From the NCBI RefSeq assembly GCF_026627925.1, contig NZ_JAPNLE010000007.1, positions 62,001 through 126,000 of the forward strand: a stretch of 64,000 nucleotides of DNA, written 5' to 3'. The position numbers were made by a program, and so were the translations under genes. The notes below the pieces were generated by a model. That model was not told where the DNA came from, did not search any database, and saw only the letters and a program-made list of their open reading frames with translations. Positions 10,375 through 19,199 of this stretch are shown piece after piece (position 1 is the first letter of the stretch; each line of letters starts with the position of its first letter). The stretch comes from Cupriavidus sp. D39 (lineage in GTDB: Bacteria; Pseudomonadota; Gammaproteobacteria; Burkholderiales; Burkholderiaceae).

Positions 10375-10591
10375 TAGAGTCAGTCGATCATGTAGTCACC
10401 CAGAACGCGCGCCGACCGCACCGGTAACGACGCCACAGGAGACAACTTCATGATGTGCGCATACCTTCACTGGCTACCGCGGCTCTAAGCGACAGCCTGC
10501 ACACGGCCTTCGCTCGATTGCCGGCTTCCCACAAGGATCGCCGGCGACGCGCATCCCGCTTGCGTTGTTTCAGCTAATTCACAGGATCTCT
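10375..10591. other. leader region of the rightward catabolic unit
   Basis: About 215 bases between the MITE-like element and the dioxygenase start. It should contain the promoter of the rightward unit. No unambiguous -35/-10 pair was identified. Confidence 0.35.
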
Positions 10592-11566
10592 ATGCCGATC
10601 AATGGTATTAAGTCGCTCGTCTACGGAGTGGAAGACATTGCGTTGAGTACCCGATTCTTCCTCGACTTCGGTCTCCCGTTACGCGAAAGCGACTCAAACA
10701 GTTCGACGTTCCAACTTGATGAAGGCTCGACTGTTGTGCTGTTTGCATTGTCAGACCCGCGCCTTCCGGCCTCGGCGCTCGTGGGGCCCGGCGTTCGGGA
10801 AGTCGTGTGGGGCGTCGATTCCTACGACGAACTTAGCTTGTTAATCGATGATCTATCCAGCGATCGCGACATCACGTACACGGATGATGGCGTGGCTCAT
10901 TTCCTGAGCGATTGCGGCTTGCCACTGGGGCTACAGGTCTTCAAGAAGGAACCTGTTGTGAATGCGCCAGATGTCATCAACGCACCAGGTGTCATCCGAC
11001 GGCTCAATACTCATAGGAAGTGGCGAACGCGGGCTCGCCCGAAAGTTATCCAGCACGTTGTATTCGCTGTGAAGGATTTCCGGAGGTCGTTTGATTTCTT
11101 CCGTGATCGGCTTCATTTCCGACTATCCGACTACCAGCATCACTTCGGAATCTATTGTCGTGCTGCCGGTAGCAACAGCCATCACAGTCTTTTTCTCCTC
11201 AACGCGAATTCGCCGGGGATGGACGGCAATCCGTGCTTCCATCACGCGAACTTTGGAGTGGAGGACATTGATGAAATCATGATTGGCGCAAACCACATGG
11301 ACCGCAAGGGATGGCAAAAGTCCGAATGGGGCTTGGGCCGCCATCGAATCGATTCGGCGCTCTTCTACTACATTCCATGCCCCGCAGGCGGAGAGGCCGA
11401 GTACGGCGCGGACGGTGACTATATTGACGACAGTTGGGTTCCCCGTGAATGGCCAGTACCACTGTTTGCGTTCGCCCACTATGTTCACAATCTTCCGGCT
11501 TGGTTGCAAGAATCGCCAGCGTGGGAATTCAAGTATCTCGAAGATGGAAAGTTGAAGGACGACTAA
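10592..11566 (+). CDS. two-domain VOC (type I extradiol-like) dioxygenase
   Basis: A 324-residue protein of the vicinal oxygen chelate superfamily with two repeated domains (about residues 1-120 and 150-310). The second domain carries the likely iron ligands His155 (QHVVFAVKD), His218 (CFHHANFGVED) and Glu270 (GGEAEYG), spaced as in type I extradiol ring-cleavage dioxygenases. The start ATG at 10592 (MPINGIKSLVYG) begins the first domain. It is followed closely by the FAD monooxygenase gene, so hydroxylation and ring cleavage are probably successive steps. Ring cleavage is inferred from family and context; the substrate is unknown. Confidence 0.87.
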   Translation: MPINGIKSLVYGVEDIALSTRFFLDFGLPLRESDSNSSTFQLDEGSTVVLFALSDPRLPASALVGPGVREVVWGVDSYDELSLLIDDLSSDRDITYTDDGVAHFLSDCGLPLGLQVFKKEPVVNAPDVINAPGVIRRLNTHRKWRTRARPKVIQHVVFAVKDFRRSFDFFRDRLHFRLSDYQHHFGIYCRAAGSNSHHSLFLLNANSPGMDGNPCFHHANFGVEDIDEIMIGANHMDRKGWQKSEWGLGRHRIDSALFYYIPCPAGGEAEYGADGDYIDDSWVPREWPVPLFAFAHYVHNLPAWLQESPAWEFKYLEDGKLKDD

Positions 11567-11624
11567 CGTTTCACCGCCATTCAATTTTTCACACGAAGGC
11601 AAAAAAGAGGACCGGAGGATCAAC

Positions 11625-12764
11625 ATGCCCACTATTAAGAAGGCACTCATTGTAGGTGCCGGGATTGGCGGCCTAACTGCTGCGATCGCACTACGGCGCA
11701 AGGGAATCGAAGTTGAGATGGTAGAGCTGAACCCAGAGTGGTCTGTTTACGGGGTAGGTATTATTCAACCCAACAATATGCTTCGCGCACTGGATCGTAT
11801 TGGACTTGCACAGGAATGCGTAAAGGTGGGTGCCGGTTTCGCGGGATGGCGTATCCATGACAAGGACGGCAATCACCTAATGGACGCGAGGTCGACGAGC
11901 GCAGCGGCGCCGCTCTTCCCTGAGAACAATGGCATCACCCGGCCACGCCTTCACAAAATTCTCTCGGATAGTGCGTTGGCGACTGGCGCCACAGTCACCC
12001 TTGGAACTACCGTCGATGCGATTCATGAAGATGAGGATGGGGTCCACGTGACGTTCCCTGACGGAACCTCCCGAAACTATGACTTGGTAATCGGTGCAGA
12101 TGGCATCTATTCTCGAGTTCGCGGAATGGTCTTTGGCGAGAAGTATCAGCCGACGTTCATCGGACAAGCTGTTTGGCGCTACAACCTCCCTCGAGTATCG
12201 GATGTTGCTTGGGGCGAATTGTTCTTTGGCCCAGACAGTAAAGTCGGCTTGGTCCCAATGTCCGACCGCGAGATGTATATGCTTCTGGTGACTGCGGAGC
12301 CCGGTAATCCTTGGATGGAAAAGGAACTACTGGCAGACAAGATGCGGCAGCGATTAGCCGAATATACAGGCCTAATCGCCAACCTTCGAGAACTCATCAC
12401 AGATCCTGCCGGCGTTGTTTACAAGCCGATGGAAACCATCCTAATGCCTGCGCCGTGGAACAAGGGGCGCGTCCTTCTGATCGGCGACGCAGCACACGCG
12501 GCCACACCCCATCTCGCCCAAGGCGCGGCGATGGCGATCGAAGACGCCGTTCTGCTCGGTGACTTGCTTGCAAACGACACACCCTTACAGGATGCCTTGA
12601 GCGACTTCATGCGGCGCAGATTCTCGCGAGCACGGTTCGTTTACGAATCCTGCAACCAGATCTCCGCCTGGGAGCAAGAGGAGTGGCGTGGGGAGGAGAA
12701 TCCGAACGCCAAGCCAGGGGAACTGCTTCATAGCGCGATCCTTGAGCTGATGAACGAGTACTAG
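11625..12764 (+). CDS. class A FAD-dependent aromatic monooxygenase
   Basis: A 379-residue single-component flavoprotein hydroxylase. The dinucleotide-binding GAGIGG is at residues 11-16, the DG motif (LVIGADGIYSRVR) near residue 155, and the GD motif (LLIGDAAHAATPHLAQGAAM) near residue 285. Such enzymes use NAD(P)H and oxygen to add a hydroxyl to an activated aromatic ring (salicylate, 6-hydroxynicotinate and flavonoid A-ring hydroxylases are relatives). It has a ribosome binding site (GAGGATCAAC, ATG at 11625) and lies 58 bases downstream of the dioxygenase gene in one operon. Length and motifs are complete. Confidence 0.92.
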   Translation: MPTIKKALIVGAGIGGLTAAIALRRKGIEVEMVELNPEWSVYGVGIIQPNNMLRALDRIGLAQECVKVGAGFAGWRIHDKDGNHLMDARSTSAAAPLFPENNGITRPRLHKILSDSALATGATVTLGTTVDAIHEDEDGVHVTFPDGTSRNYDLVIGADGIYSRVRGMVFGEKYQPTFIGQAVWRYNLPRVSDVAWGELFFGPDSKVGLVPMSDREMYMLLVTAEPGNPWMEKELLADKMRQRLAEYTGLIANLRELITDPAGVVYKPMETILMPAPWNKGRVLLIGDAAHAATPHLAQGAAMAIEDAVLLGDLLANDTPLQDALSDFMRRRFSRARFVYESCNQISAWEQEEWRGEENPNAKPGELLHSAILELMNEY

Positions 12765-12835
12765 CTCGCTTAAGACTTAGAGACCGGTCGGATAATGTGC
12801 CGACCTATTTTAATTGGCTTATCGAGGAGATTCAA

Positions 12836-13543
12836 ATGACGCAGATTGTTCTGCATTTCGCACCACATACTTGCGCCAGAGTGCCCATGATCGCGCTTGA
12901 GGAGATCGGCCACCCTTACGGGACAGAGCTCGTTTCGTTTGTACGGGGAGACCATCTCACAGCACGTTATCGCTCGCTGAACCCGAAGGGCAAGGTACCT
13001 TTGCTGGTTATTGACGGAGTTCCGCTAAGCGAGAACATCGCGATATTGACGTGGCTTGCGCAACGTTTCCCAGAAGCACGACTGCTTCCCCAGGTAGCCG
13101 ATTCGTATGCATCTGCCCAGATTGTGTCAGATTTGGCCTACTGCTCAGCCACGCTACATCCCTTAGTAACGAGGCTGAGGGTTCCACAGTACTTCTGTGA
13201 CATACCGGAAGCGATGCCCCGCGTATTTGCCATGGCAGAGGACACGATGCGATCCAATTTCGCTTTGATAGATGATCGTCTTTCCGAGAACCAATGGTGG
13301 TACGGGGACAAATGGTCGATCGTTGACGCATACCTGAACTGGGTCTGGTTCCGCGTCGCTGGGACGGACTTTGATACGTCTCCTTACCTCCATTTCGACC
13401 GGCACGACAATGAGTTGGCGAAGCGTCCATCGGTTCAACGAACGCTCGAAAGGCACCAGCAGGCCGCTGATTGGTTGGCGAGCCAAGGCCTGGAGGTGAA
13501 GTTCACTGGTCCAGGTGCCTTCCAGATTAAGCATCCGGGATAG
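12836..13543 (+). CDS. glutathione S-transferase family protein
   Basis: A 235-residue protein with a thioredoxin-fold N-terminal domain (LHFAPHTCARVPMIALEEIG) and the glutathione gamma-glutamyl-binding segment VPLLVIDGVPLSENIAIL around residues 54-70, then an all-helical C-terminal domain. The start at 12836 is preceded by GAGGAG at a good distance, so the longer upstream frame was rejected. In aromatic pathways GSTs often isomerise ring-cleavage products or remove substituents; that role is inferred here. The leftward glutathione-reductase-like gene in the neighbouring unit could supply reduced glutathione. Confidence 0.9.
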   Translation: MTQIVLHFAPHTCARVPMIALEEIGHPYGTELVSFVRGDHLTARYRSLNPKGKVPLLVIDGVPLSENIAILTWLAQRFPEARLLPQVADSYASAQIVSDLAYCSATLHPLVTRLRVPQYFCDIPEAMPRVFAMAEDTMRSNFALIDDRLSENQWWYGDKWSIVDAYLNWVWFRVAGTDFDTSPYLHFDRHDNELAKRPSVQRTLERHQQAADWLASQGLEVKFTGPGAFQIKHPG

Positions 13544-13699
13544 CAAAGAGGGGCTCTGGTGTTTTCCAGCACCCTTGAGAGGTCCCTTCTTTCCTGGCAT
13601 TCGAGATTCTCTTGGCGGGGGCACGCACTTGTGACCGGCTAGGACCGAATCGCCCTGAAACCCTCTCGGAAGCACCATAAGCGGCTTGCGCCTCTCCGT

Positions 13700-14671
13700 C
13701 TAATGGTCCTTCGGGGGCGCGGCCTTTCTCTTCCCGCTACGTTGGCTGGCTGCTATGGATGTGGTGCCAAAGGACTGGGCGACGCGCATGAGTAGTCCCC
13801 TAAACCAGGTGATGGCTGGATCCCGCTCCTGATACCTATGCCACTGCACCATTTCGACGATCTGCGGTGTAGGGACCGGACATGGCAGTACCCGCATGGG
13901 ATAGATCTCAGACATGGCATTTGCAAGTCTGGTCTGAATGGTGGCTATGCGGTTCGTCCCTACAATTAACCGTGGAAGCACCGTGAAGCTTGGCGCAACA
14001 AGCTCGCGCCGTCGCAGAAATCCATGCTTCGCCATGAACTCTTCCTCTGCTGATACCAATTGTCCTGAACCCCATTGGACCGCTACATGGCCCATTGCCA
14101 TGTATTTGTCCCTAGTTAGTCGAGAAGCGATCTCCGGGTTACCGTTCCAAACCACGCAGGAGAACGTGTCAGAAAATAGGATTTCTGATGGATGATTCTT
14201 CGACGCAAAGAACTCCGGTGCTAACAGCATCTCCACTTCACCGCTGTCGAGGTTCTCGTGAGACTGGGTACTGATCAAGCGAAGGTCAAACTGCATGTTC
14301 GGTGCTTCTTTCCAAGCGAGTTGCAGCACGTCCGCCAGAAAGACATTCATCACGTAGTCAGATGCCTCAATCGTGATCCGTCTCGTCGACGTAGAGGGAT
14401 CGAAATTGGGGCGGGTGGTCGTAATTGCCTGCACTTGTAGCAGCACGTCGCGAACCGGCTTGACGAGGCTTTCACCCAGCGGGGTGAGGACCAGGTGCTT
14501 CCCTATTTGCTGAACTAGCTCGTCATCAAAGTAGTCACGCAGTCTAGCTAGCGCATTACTCATAGCCGGTTGGCTCAAGAAAACGCGATCTGCGGCACGC
14601 CTGACGCTGCGTTCAGCGAGGATCGCATCAAGTACAACCAATTGGTTCAAATCTAATCGATTAAATCGCAC
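13700..14671 (-). CDS. LysR-family regulator, NodD/SyrM-like
   Basis: A 323-residue LysR-type regulator with an N-terminal winged helix-turn-helix (RSVRRAADRVFLSQPAMSNA) and a periplasmic-binding-protein-like effector domain. The DLNQLVVLDAILAERSVRRA opening resembles the NodD/SyrM/LinR branch, whose members often sense aromatic compounds. It is convergent with the GST gene and closes the catabolic island, so it is the best candidate for its regulator. The Lys/Arg-rich C-terminal tail (SGKRKAAPPKD) is unusual but may be natural. Confidence 0.88.
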   Translation of the reverse strand: MRFNRLDLNQLVVLDAILAERSVRRAADRVFLSQPAMSNALARLRDYFDDELVQQIGKHLVLTPLGESLVKPVRDVLLQVQAITTTRPNFDPSTSTRRITIEASDYVMNVFLADVLQLAWKEAPNMQFDLRLISTQSHENLDSGEVEMLLAPEFFASKNHPSEILFSDTFSCVVWNGNPEIASRLTRDKYMAMGHVAVQWGSGQLVSAEEEFMAKHGFLRRRELVAPSFTVLPRLIVGTNRIATIQTRLANAMSEIYPMRVLPCPVPTPQIVEMVQWHRYQERDPAITWFRGLLMRVAQSFGTTSIAASQRSGKRKAAPPKDH

Positions 14672-14736
14672 CGGCAGGCCCTCCCATTGGGTGTGACAAG
14701 TATAGCGACTGTAGGGCCCTAAAGAGGGAAGTTACA

Positions 14737-15089
14737 ATGAAGAGAGATTACCCGTTTGACTGCGATCGTTGGTCCAGCATCGCGAGTTTGATCTGCCAGG
14801 CAAACAATCGGTTGAGCGCGTGGATAGATCAAGATCTAAAGCCGTTCGGCGTATCGTCTGTACAATTCGCTATCTTGTGCATTCTATGGCACGAGCGGTG
14901 TAAGACGGCGTCTGAGCTTTGCCGGGAGCTTGCCTAAGCCTGATTCATCGCCTTCCCCACGCCAACGATCCGCGGGCAACTCGTCTTGACCTCACGGAGA
15001 AGGCTAAGGAGTTGGTACCTGCTGTCCTTAGTCGACCCTCCGCCGACATCGTTCGCATTATGGGTCTCGATAGCAACGACGAACTCTAA
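14737..15089 (+). pseudogene. MarR-family regulator with internal deletion
   Basis: The first part (MKRDYPFDCDRWSSIASLIC, then PFGVSSVQFAILCILWHERC and TASELCREL) is the N-terminal half of a MarR repressor and ends at a stop near 14937. In another frame just downstream, LIHRLPHANDPRATRLDLTE and KAKELVPAVL reproduce the wing and the following helix of MarR proteins. The recognition helix and about 30 residues between are missing. The gene is therefore a remnant. It is divergent from the LysR gene and lies just left of an IS3-type insertion, which suggests decay after rearrangement. Confidence 0.72.
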
Positions 15090-15232
15090 CATCTTGGTAG
15101 TCTGCTCACGCGAGTTTTCCTGAGCGATTAAATGCAAGCAAGCGATGTTGCAGGTCCATCTCCTCACTTCCCCCCGTGCCAATATGACGTGTGTCACCTA
15201 TCCCTGATAGATTAGTGAGCAACGAGGTAGGT

Positions 15233-16660
15233 ATGACCGTCAACAACTCATCCAAGGCAACGATGGCTGCCGTCAAGAATGTGTCCGATCCGGGCGCAAC
15301 GCAAGGAGCCCGTAGGGCGACTGAAGAGGCGCCCGGATCGGCGACGCTGGCGTCAGCGTCCGGCACCGATTCAGAGGTCGTTGCTCGCGCTCGGCGCAGG
15401 CAATTTTCCAACGCCGACAAGCGCCGCATACTGGAGGCGGCTGACCGCTGCACCAAGCCCGGAGAGATCGGCGCGCTGATGCGCCATGAAGGCGTGTACT
15501 CGTCATCCTTGAGCACGTGGCGGCGCCAGCGCGAGGCTGCCGAACTGGCTGCCCTTGCCCCACAAAAGCGCGGACCCAAATTCGACGAGACTCGGGCCGA
15601 GGCGCGGCACATCGCGCAGCTCACGCGCGAGCGCGATAATCTCAGGAGGCGACTCGACAAGGCGCTGCTGGTGATCGACGTCCAAAAAACTTGCAGCCTT
15701 GCTGGGCAATCCGATCGACGACGACACCGACAAGCCGTAATGGCGGCTGTGCAAGAGCTCACTCCGGCCCTGGGCGCGAGCGCGGCCTGCCATGCCCTGG
15801 GCGTGCCGCGCGGCACGCCTGCCCGGCAGCGGGCCCACCTGCGTCGCATGGCCTTCATCGGTCCACTGCCACGGTCCACGGCCCGGCCCCGGCCACCGTT
15901 GGCTCTGGACGCCCTGGAAAACCAGGTGCTGCTGGACACCCTTAACAGCGAGCGCTTCGCCGACACCGCGCCGGCGGCGCTACACGCCACGTTGCTCGAC
16001 GAGGGCCGCTACCTGGGCTCGGTGCGCACCATGTACCGGTTGCTGGCGGCCAATGGCGGCTCGCGCGAGCGACGCAACCAGCTTGTCCATCCGGCCTACG
16101 TCAGGCCTGAGTTGCTGGCGCGCGCGCCTAACCAGGTGTGGTCGTGGGACATCACCAAACTCAAAGGGCCAGCCAGGTGGACGTGCTTCCACCTCTACGT
16201 CATCCTGGACATCTTCAGCCGCCATGTCGTGGGCTGGTTGATCGCCGGGCGCGAGAGCGCGGAGCTCGCTGAACAGCTCATCGCCGACAGCGTGGCACGC
16301 CACGATATCGCCCCCGGCGTGCTCACGCTTCATGCCGATCGCGGTGCCAGCATGCGCTCTAAACCGGTGGCCGCGTTGCTGGTCGACCTGGACATCACTA
16401 AAAGCCACAGCCGGCCTCACGTATCTGACGATAATCCCTTCTCGGAGTCGCAGTTCAAGACGATGAAGTACCGTCCGGACTTCCCCGCGCGCTTCGGCTG
16501 CATTGAGGATGCGCGCGCCCACTGCCAGGCATTCTTCGCCTGGTACAACACCGTGCATCGGCACTCGGGCATCGGATTCATGACGCCGCACAGCGTTCAT
16601 TATGGGCTCGCCCAGGAGCTTGCACCTCACCCGTCAGGCAGCACTCGACACAGCATTTAG
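15233..16660 (+). CDS. IS3-family transposase (fused OrfAB form), C-terminus altered
   Basis: A 475-residue transposase in one frame. The N-terminal part has a helix-turn-helix (RRQFSNADKRRILEAADRCT) and a coiled-coil-like stretch (ARHIAQLTRERDNLRRRLDK); the C-terminal part is an rve/DDE integrase domain with WSWDITK, LHADRG and the glutamate in FSESQFK. The start at 15233 follows GAGGTAGGT. Compared with the other copy, one extra base in the QELAPH segment shifts the last residues, so the C-terminus differs, and the IS4 insertion begins three bases after the stop. Transposition ability is uncertain. Confidence 0.88.
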   Translation: MTVNNSSKATMAAVKNVSDPGATQGARRATEEAPGSATLASASGTDSEVVARARRRQFSNADKRRILEAADRCTKPGEIGALMRHEGVYSSSLSTWRRQREAAELAALAPQKRGPKFDETRAEARHIAQLTRERDNLRRRLDKALLVIDVQKTCSLAGQSDRRRHRQAVMAAVQELTPALGASAACHALGVPRGTPARQRAHLRRMAFIGPLPRSTARPRPPLALDALENQVLLDTLNSERFADTAPAALHATLLDEGRYLGSVRTMYRLLAANGGSRERRNQLVHPAYVRPELLARAPNQVWSWDITKLKGPARWTCFHLYVILDIFSRHVVGWLIAGRESAELAEQLIADSVARHDIAPGVLTLHADRGASMRSKPVAALLVDLDITKSHSRPHVSDDNPFSESQFKTMKYRPDFPARFGCIEDARAHCQAFFAWYNTVHRHSGIGFMTPHSVHYGLAQELAPHPSGSTRHSI

Positions 16661-16662
16661 GG

Positions 16663-18126
16663 CCACCCCTTTCAAGGTGACGAAAATTAGGGCACCCTCC
16701 GTGCTCTCGAACAGAAACCGGAGTCAATGGCGTGATAGTGGACGCAGTGGTGGAACGCTTTCTCGAACACAGCCCGATCAGCGTGATGGCGCGCCTGGGG
16801 TTGCAACGCGCCCTTGATCCGGCCTGGATCGACCAGTTGTTCGAGCAAGAGCGTGAAACGCAGTACACGCGGGAGCTATTGTTCTCGACGACGGTGGAAA
16901 TCATGTCACTGGTCGCCGTGGGGCTGCGCCCGTCGGTGCATGCGGCGGCCAAGGCCAGTCCGGCGTTGCCGGTTTCCATCACCGCGCTGTACGACAAGAT
17001 CAGCCGGACCGAGCCCGGACTGGTTCGTGCCCTGGTGCAAGGCAGCGCGCGGCGGCTGGGGCCGGTCGTGCAACCGATGTTGCGCAAGCAGCCGCCCTCG
17101 GTGGACGGCTATCGCCTGCGCATCGTGGATGGCAGCCATTTGCCGGCGAGCGAAAAGCGCCTGAAACCATTACGTGGGTTTCGGGGCGCGGCCTTGCCGG
17201 GGCAGTCATTGGTCGTCTATGACCCGGACACAGCGATGATCGTTGATCTGGTGCCCTGTGAAGATGCGCATGCCCAGGAGCGGGCCATCATGGAAACCCT
17301 GCTCGCATCGGCTCAGCCGGCCGAGCTGTGGATCGCCGATCGCAACTTCAGCACCCGGGCGATTCTTGCCGGCTGGCAGCGTCGCGGCAGCGCCTTCATC
17401 GTGCGGGAGCACGGCCGCAATCCGAGCCCCAGCGAGCTGGAGCCGTTACGCGAAATGGGCCGGGTCGAAACCGGCATCGTGTACGAGCAAGCGGTCAGCA
17501 TCCCAGATGAATCGAACGCGCCGCTGGTGCTGCGGCGCATCGAGCTACATCTGGATGGCGCCACCGAGGACGGTGACACCGTCATCCGCCTGCTGACCAA
17601 TGTCCCGGCCGCCCATCTGACGGCCGAGGCCGTCGCCCGGCTATACCGGCGACGCTGGAGCATAGAGAATATGTTTCAGCGGCTGGAATCGGTGCTCAAC
17701 AGTGAGATTCGTTCGTTGAGCCAACCGCGCGCGGCGCTGCTGGCCTTCGGCGTGGCGGCGCTCGCGTATAACGTACTGAGCGTGATTGCGACTGCGGTGA
17801 GAATCCGGCATGAGCTGGATACCAGCGACATCGAGCTCTCACCGTATTACCTCGCCAGCGAAATCCGGGCAACTTATGCCGGCATGATGATCGCGGTGCC
17901 GCCCGAGGTGTGGCAGGCCTATGACCTCCTCACCCCAGCTCAGCTCGGTCGCGAGTTGATCAAGATGGCGACGCACGTTGATCCCCGCGCGATGCGCAAA
18001 CATACGCGGGGACCGAAAGCGCCGAAGAAGAAAGGCTATGTGGCCGGATGCGTAGCACGGCGGCATGTTTCTACCGCCCGTGTCATCAAGGCTGGACGTG
18101 TCGTCTAATCACCTTGAAAGGGGTGG
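16663..18126 (+). mobile_element. IS4-type insertion sequence nested in the IS3 copy
   Basis: A 1,464-bp element bounded by perfect 18-bp inverted repeats (CCACCCCTTTCAAGGTGA). It is flanked by a perfect 9-bp direct repeat, CATTTAGGG, at 16654-16662 and 18127-18135, which marks a clean insertion near the 3' end of the IS3 transposase. The uninterrupted IS3 copy elsewhere confirms the pre-insertion order. Confidence 0.92.
16732..18108 (+). CDS. IS4-family transposase
   Basis: A 458-residue DDE transposase starting at a GTG. The motifs are: first acidic residue in RIVDGSHLPASEKRLKPL; second in ELWIADRNFSTRAIL; and the IS4 signature Y-R-E-K region in LYRRRWSIENMFQRLESVLN. Length and motifs appear complete, so this copy may be functional. 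It fills the nested element almost end to end. Confidence 0.92.
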   Translation: MIVDAVVERFLEHSPISVMARLGLQRALDPAWIDQLFEQERETQYTRELLFSTTVEIMSLVAVGLRPSVHAAAKASPALPVSITALYDKISRTEPGLVRALVQGSARRLGPVVQPMLRKQPPSVDGYRLRIVDGSHLPASEKRLKPLRGFRGAALPGQSLVVYDPDTAMIVDLVPCEDAHAQERAIMETLLASAQPAELWIADRNFSTRAILAGWQRRGSAFIVREHGRNPSPSELEPLREMGRVETGIVYEQAVSIPDESNAPLVLRRIELHLDGATEDGDTVIRLLTNVPAAHLTAEAVARLYRRRWSIENMFQRLESVLNSEIRSLSQPRAALLAFGVAALAYNVLSVIATAVRIRHELDTSDIELSPYYLASEIRATYAGMMIAVPPEVWQAYDLLTPAQLGRELIKMATHVDPRAMRKHTRGPKAPKKKGYVAGCVARRHVSTARVIKAGRVV

Positions 18127-18296
18127 CATTTAGGGCGTCCCCAAACAGGTTTAAAGGGCGTCGCCCTGAACCACCGCGGCTGCCCACAGCAGTCTGGATC
18201 AACCCGCCGCCATCGGAGGCCATTACCCCAAACACACCACAGCCCGGCACAGTAAATTCATGAAGCCAGGTGACGCAAAGTCATTGACACGTTCCG

Positions 18297-18666
18297 TCCA
18301 AGCGCGGCAGGTTTCAACAAGAGACAGCGTGAAGAACCCTCGCAGAGAATTCCCAGGACCATCGCCGGAGGCCGGCACTGGCAGGTCTGTAGATTGGATC
18401 CAGTTGCGCATGTTCTTTGACTGGCTCGTAGGGTCGGTTGGGCTTCCTCTAGCCGCTTGCCACGTTGTGCATGACGTCCAACAGTATCCGTTGGGCAGCG
18501 CCGACGAGATTGGTGTTGAGCAACCATTAATGATGGTTCTGCGGAAGTAGGCCCCGTGGTCAACCATTGACCTCGACGCCCGAGCGGCTGCATTGCGTCA
18601 GATTGCTGCCATTGGTTGTGTGGAACCGAAAGACTCAGATGGGTCGGGAACGGCCTTCGGCCCAAG
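18297..18666. other. no gene recognised between the IS3 copy and the H-NS-like gene
   Basis: About 370 bases with only shadow frames. Nothing resembling a domain, RNA gene or clear terminator was seen. Confidence 0.4.
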
Positions 18667-18960
18667 CTATTCCTCTCGTTTGAGGCGAAAATGCTCAATC
18701 GACTGCCCGGCATTGACGGGGCGCTGCAGCCAATCTGGCAGTTCGCCAACGCCATTCCAGGCGTGCCCATCGGCATCCCGGAATCGGATGACGCCCGTGG
18801 CAGGGCCTCCGGCCACGCCGGGCGCCTCGAAACAGCCTGCCGCCAGGAGGTGTTCGTAGGTCAGCCCGAGGCGGGTCATCTGGGACTTGATCCACAGGAC
18901 AGCGTCAGCGCGCTCGCGCAAGGACTGAGCCCCGGAGATTTCAGGAAAGGCGGTTGGCAT
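18667..18960 (-). CDS. H-NS-family DNA-binding protein, short plasmid type
   Basis: A 97-residue protein whose C-terminal third (VIRFRDADGHAWNGVGELPD, then WLQRPVNAGQSIEHFRLK) matches the H-NS DNA-binding domain pattern (R-Y/F-R-D-x-x-G-x-x-W-x-G-x-G, then P-x-W-L). The N-terminal part (LRERADAVLWIKSQMTRLGL, then TYEHLLAAGCF) is helical. Plasmid H-NS-like proteins silence AT-rich genes and can soften the burden of the plasmid on the host. It is isolated between insertion sequences, on the opposite strand to them. Confidence 0.75.
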   Translation of the reverse strand: MPTAFPEISGAQSLRERADAVLWIKSQMTRLGLTYEHLLAAGCFEAPGVAGGPATGVIRFRDADGHAWNGVGELPDWLQRPVNAGQSIEHFRLKREE

Positions 18961-19199
18961 GGAGGGTGAAGAAAACGGCGGGAGGTCTGCTCACCCGTAG
19001 ACCGAACTAAATGTGTCACCGTTGCGGCGGTAAATCCGTCGCCCGCCGGGCGATTTCGGTTAAGTTCGCGCCCGCCCTTGCTGGACAATCGTTTGCACGT
19101 TGCGAACTAATTTTTGTCACCGGCAAGCTGGGGCCGGAGGGCCAGTTCACTTCAGTATCGGCCGGGAGAGGCGTGCGCTTGCGAACGAGCGCGCGTTAA

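Larger units (their letters stand above)
15172..18296 (+). mobile_element. IS3-type insertion sequence, copy 1, carrying a nested IS4-type element
   Basis: The element is about 1.65 kb once the nested IS4 and its 9-bp duplication are removed. Its ends were fixed by comparison with a second, inverted copy at 33767-35416: both start CCCCGTGCCAATATGACGTG and end with GTCATTGACACGTTCCG. The ends are imperfect inverted repeats (CGTGCCAAT against CGTGTCAAT, then GTCACCT in both). No target duplication is obvious at this copy, suggesting a later rearrangement at one side. Confidence 0.8.

Noticed and set aside
14934..15990. Long minus-strand frames opposite the IS3 transposase (and the equivalents opposite copy 2)
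   Set aside because: They mirror the GC-rich transposase gene and have Arg/Ser/Ala-rich compositions without domains.
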